Source of the DNA: Lachnospiraceae bacterium
Lineage (GTDB): Bacteria > Bacillota > Clostridia > Lachnospirales > Lachnospiraceae
Reading direction: 5' to 3'
Assembly (NCBI GenBank): GCA_910574195.1
Contig: CAJTBF010000013.1
Span: 43,525 to 107,524 of the forward strand
Length of the DNA stretch: 64,000 nt
The translations under genes were made by a program, and so were the position numbers. Below, one piece after another: positions 61,164-64,000 of this stretch. How positions within the stretch are numbered: the stretch's first letter is position 1; each line of letters starts with the position of its first letter. Under the pieces are notes generated by a model. It made no database searches, was not told where the DNA came from, and saw only the letters and a program-made list of their open reading frames with translations.

Positions 61164-62822
61164 ATGAAAAGACAGCAGGAAGAATTCACGGCATTATATT
61201 GTAGATTAAGCCAGGATGATGGGCGGGAAGGTGAAAGCAACAGCATTGTAAACCAGAAAGAATATCTGATGAAATACGCAAAAGAACACGGTTTCCCTAA
61301 CCCGAAATTCTACGTGGACGACGGCTATACGGGTACGAATTTTGACCGCCCTAGCTTTAAGGAAATGTCGGCGGACATTGAAAAAGGGCTTGTAAAAACG
61401 GTCATTGTCAAAGACTTATCACGCTTCGGCAGGAACTATATTGAGGTCGGCTCTTACTCCGAAATCATCTACCCAGAAGCAGGTGTGAGGTTTATTGCCA
61501 TCATGGACAACGTGGACACGGGCAGCCTTGAAAGCAACGAATTTGCCGCCTTTACCAACCTTTTCAACGAATGGTATCCCAAAAGCACGAGCAAAAAGGT
61601 AAAGGAAGTCAAGAAAGCAAAAGGGTTTGCGGGGGAGCATTTAGGCGCACCGCCCTACGGATATTTGCGTAATCCAGATGACAAAACCCGTTGGCTTGTG
61701 GACGAGGAAGCAGCAGTAACCGTCCGCAGGATATTCTCACTCTGCATGCAGGGAAAAGGCGTGTCAGCCATCGCCACAGCCCTCTGGGAAGATAAAGTGC
61801 TAACCCCGTCAGCCTACAAAGTGTCAAAGGGAATCGGCGTTGCAAAAAAATCGGAACATCCCTATAACTGGGAGCCAGCCACGATTGCATCCATTCTGGA
61901 AAATGTGGCATATATCGGCGTGACGGAGAGCTTTAAATCCACCCGTTTAGGCTTTAAGAGCAGGAAACGCATCCCCACCGCAAAGGACAGGCGGACGTAT
62001 ATCGAGGACGCCCATACCCCCATTATTAACAGGGATATGTGGGAAAAAGTGCAGGTGATACGGGAGAACAAACGCAGACCGACCAAAAGCGGAATGACAA
62101 GTATCTTTTCGGGGCTGCTCTATTGTGCCGACTGCGGGGCGAAACTCAGCTTAGCCACAGCAAACGGATATGCACATTTCCGCTGTTCCATGTATAAAAG
62201 GACGAGCAGGGCAAAGGAATGTACGCAGCACTATATCCGAGAGGACGCATTAAAACAGTTGGTGCTGAAATAGCTTCAGCAGTTCCTGTCCTATTTACAG
62301 CAGTTTGAGCGTGTGTTTATCCGACAGCAGATTGACGCCACCCTTGCGGAACGCCGATACGAGTTATCCGCAAAGCAGAAACAGATAGAAAAGGACGAAA
62401 AGCGGATAAAGGAGCTTGACCGCCTGTTCCGTAAAATCTATGAGGATAATGTCAACGGAAAGCTGAATGACGAACGCTTTTACAAGCTGTCAGACGGATA
62501 TGAGGCCGAGCAGGAACAGCTAAAGCAGGAAATCGAAGCCTTGACAGCCGAGGTCAGCGAAGCCGACACGGAAGCGACCAATGTCGCCAAACTGATAGCC
62601 GTCACCAAGAAATACACCCGCATCGACGAGCTGACGCCCGAAATCCTAAACGCATTTGTGGATAAAATCGTAGTCCATGAGCGTGAGAAAAAAGACGGGA
62701 AACGGACACAGCAAATCGACATCTACTATTCCTATGTCGGGATTGTGGACATCCCCACGGACGAGGAAATGCGGGAAATGGAACAGGAATATATGCAGCG
62801 CACTACACGTCAAACCGCCTAA
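61164..62822 (+). pseudogene. tnpX: Large serine recombinase (TnpX-like) interrupted by an amber codon
   Basis: Full frame of 552 codons with TAG at codon 370 (62271-62273). Upstream of it: catalytic Ser16 in LYCRLSQDD, KDLSRFGRNYIE, the recombinase domain (GAPPYGYLRNP) and the zinc ribbon CADCGAKLSLATANGYAHFRC. Downstream in the same frame: a coiled coil and C-terminus LTPEILNAFVDKIVVHERE ... DIYYSYVGIVDIP, typical of this family. The stop falls in the linker between zinc ribbon and coiled coil. Unless suppressed, the two halves are separate and integration or excision is probably impaired. Confidence 0.88.
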
Positions 62823-62832
62823 ATACAGGCGT

Positions 62833-62858
62833 GGCAGGAGAAAATCTATGCTCCTGCC
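62833..62858 (+). terminator. Terminator after the recombinase gene
   Basis: GGCAGGAG (62833-62840) pairs with CTCCTGCC (62851-62858). A T-rich tail starts about 10 nt further on. Confidence 0.6.
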
Positions 62859-62888
62859 GATACATATCTATTTTTATCCCTATCTGGT

Positions 62889-63696
62889 TTAACCCATAAC
62901 CAAAACAAATAATAATGATAAAATATTTGATAAGGTTATTCTGATTATCATCAATTCATCTGCTCCTGTTTCGGTTACCGTATGTAAGGAATTGCTTATA
63001 AAATTGTTAAATAAATGTTCTGATGCACCTATCCAAAGTGTTCCAGACAATGCTGCACACATACCCCATTCATAGGCTAAAATTCCAGACAATAGTATAT
63101 ATCCTATGCCTATAAAAACAGCCATAGTGATATTCATGGAACCGTCAAGCAGAGGATTTATTACGTTGGTAATATGCCATATTCCAAAAAGCAGAGCTTG
63201 TATTATATTTGCTATCTTTTGAGAATAGTATTGTATGCCAATTTTACAAAACAGTCCTCTAAACAGCCCTTCTTCTGCATAGACATTTATTATGTTACCA
63301 ATAATGCATACTATCACTGCTAACAGGGAACTACCCTTTGTATGTGCCTGTGCAAGTGAAAAATTTGTAATATAAAATTGAAAAGACGGGTGTTTCCCCA
63401 TTACAAACAGTACAATAAATTCTGTAACGTAAGAAAGAAAAAAGGTACTTATGCCAAGAGCAAGACCGTATTTCAAACCAGCAAATACCCCTTTTTTTTG
63501 AAAATCCCAAATCTCCCCAATGAAGCCTGAGAATATCCAGTGCAATCCATACCAGCAAAATACAGCAGATTTTATGTAATATATTTTCGCCAATCCATGT
63601 TTGGTCGGTTTTTACAAAAATAATTTCTATCATTCTAATAATCATCAGCAAAATAAACATCATACTGATAACACTTATGATTTTTCTTTTTTCCAT
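62889..63696 (-). pseudogene. CPBP-family membrane protease split by an A8 tract
   Basis: Two overlapping frames cover one protein. The N-terminal part starts at 63696 (MEKRKIISVISMMFILLMII) and runs to GDLGFSKK. The C-terminal part continues as KKGVFAGLKYGLALGISTFF in the next frame. It holds the CPBP motifs EEGLFRG, a conserved His in LLFGIWHI and SEHLFNNF. The shift lies at eight consecutive A on the minus strand (63492-63499 plus strand T). With seven A the frames join. Such intramembrane proteases serve bacteriocin immunity or peptide processing. Confidence 0.85.
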
Positions 63697-63734
63697 GTTT
63701 CTTTTCCTTTGAATAATCCTGGAAGTTGCCTATC

Positions 63735-63880
63735 TTAGTCTTGATTTTTATTTCGGTTCTTAATTAGCAAATTGACTTCTTTCGCTTCTTGTTTCATTTG
63801 TAACAAATTCAAAAAGAGTGAAATGATATATATTGCAACCCCCATACAAATAAGCAGCAAAAATGACAAACTTGTAAACC
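63735..63880 (-). pseudogene. C-terminal fragment of a membrane protein
   Basis: The frame SLSFLLLICMGVAIYIISLF continues NLLQMKQEAKEVNLLIKNRN and stops at 63735-63737. A transmembrane helix and a charged tail are visible. Its 5' part is replaced by an inverted repeat from about 63877. It lies 38 bp upstream of the CPBP gene in the same operon direction. Confidence 0.55.
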
Positions 63881-63965
63881 TGCATTCTGCGGAGCGCAGC
63901 GTCCACAGATGCGTTTTAGAGCGGCCGCCTTGCGGAGCAAAACGGCCACCCGTTTAATGCAGGTT
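63877..63965. repeat. 89-bp palindromic element
   Basis: AACCTGCATT (63877-63886) and AATGCAGGTT (63956-63965) are perfect 10-bp inverted ends. The interior is GC-rich with TGCGGAGC repeated (near 63887 and 63931) and a GAGCGGCCGC block. Non-coding and inserted in the end of a membrane protein gene. Confidence 0.65.
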
Positions 63966-64000
63966 ATCTCCTGTTGATCATAACTGTGTAATGTTTGGTT

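Larger units (their letters stand above)
52830..62870 (+). mobile_element. Tn4451-like integrative mobilizable element (approximate ends)
   Basis: The gene set tnpV, oriT, mobC, relaxase, tnpW and a large serine recombinase in one direction is the layout of Tn4451/Tn4453-type elements. Cargo is a regulator with an ABC transporter and an XRE/GntR pair. The cargo (53240-57370) is much more AT-rich than the mobilization module, so the element is a mosaic. Exact ends were not found; they should lie shortly before tnpV and shortly after tnpX. Confidence 0.75.

Noticed and set aside
62271..62273. Recoding of TAG as an amino acid in this organism
   Set aside because: TAG ends other genes normally (for example at 18298-18300, 13693-13695 and 14415-14417), so general reassignment is not supported.

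Overview
The window reads as the chromosome of a gut-type Firmicute of the class Clostridia, most likely family Lachnospiraceae. The evidence is the AGGAGG-type ribosome binding sites, a tryptophan T-box ahead of a complete trpEGDCFBA operon, a Liv-type amino acid ABC transporter, an Rrf2/cysK pair, and a Tn4451-type mobilizable element. Genus cannot be set from the sequence alone.

Layout. Positions 1-7530: the 3' part of a flavin-reductase-like gene, then the trp operon under a sigma-A promoter and a UGG-specifier T-box, closed by a very long inverted repeat. 7640-15050: an esterase, a tandem RhaM-like protein, and livJHMGF plus a cytidylate-kinase-like gene. 15460-18300: divergent Rrf2 regulator and cysK with a palindromic operator, a macrodomain protein and an MGMT-like protein. 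18310-21920: a decayed sugar locus (truncated GntR, internally deleted aldo-keto reductase, broken GH32-like gene) closed by an IS3-family insertion, plus a 46-residue gene. 22270-28640: an uncharacterised protein, an orphan type III-like DNA methylase, and an AraC / GH36 alpha-galactosidase pair separated by a 146-bp MITE with an 8-bp target duplication. 28780-32060: a YczE-like membrane protein, an HPr-like protein without the phospho-histidine, two lone microcompartment shell-domain proteins, a PilZ-like protein and a MazF/PemK protein with a coiled-coil tail. 32280-38760: a VanRS-like two-component system divergent from a GtrA / GT2 / YfhO-type cell-surface glycosylation operon. 38950-43000: a promoter and about 200-nt structured leader, then a DUF5692-like membrane protein and a 918-residue Fe-S/FAD/NAD(P) oxidoreductase. 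43190-46975: a mannonate-dehydratase-like pseudogene whose 3' end has expanded into a 43-bp tandem repeat, a FadR-type regulator and a subtilisin-like protease.

46970-52700 is an AT-rich accessory island. It holds a 5'-shortened ParE-like toxin, a WYL regulator, a HAD phosphatase of the RNA-repair-associated type, a metallophosphoesterase, a P-loop kinase-like protein that is frameshifted, and a truncated zeta-like toxin. It lies between the intact subtilase and a remnant of a second subtilase 3' end. From about 52830 to 62870 follows a mosaic Tn4451-like integrative mobilizable element: tnpV; a regulator with its ABC transporter cargo and clear operators; an XRE/GntR pair; a structured leader and sigma-like regulator; oriT, mobC, relaxase, tnpW, tnpX. 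Its large serine recombinase is interrupted by an in-frame amber codon. The last kilobase carries a CPBP-family membrane protease split by an A8 tract, and a fragment of its upstream neighbour cut off by an inverted repeat.

Several interspersed small palindromic repeat families recur between genes. No tRNA, rRNA or CRISPR array was recognised. The most promising undescribed units are the DUF5692/oxidoreductase pair with its leader, the lone shell-protein pair, the RNA-repair-like island and the orphan methylase with its unknown partner.
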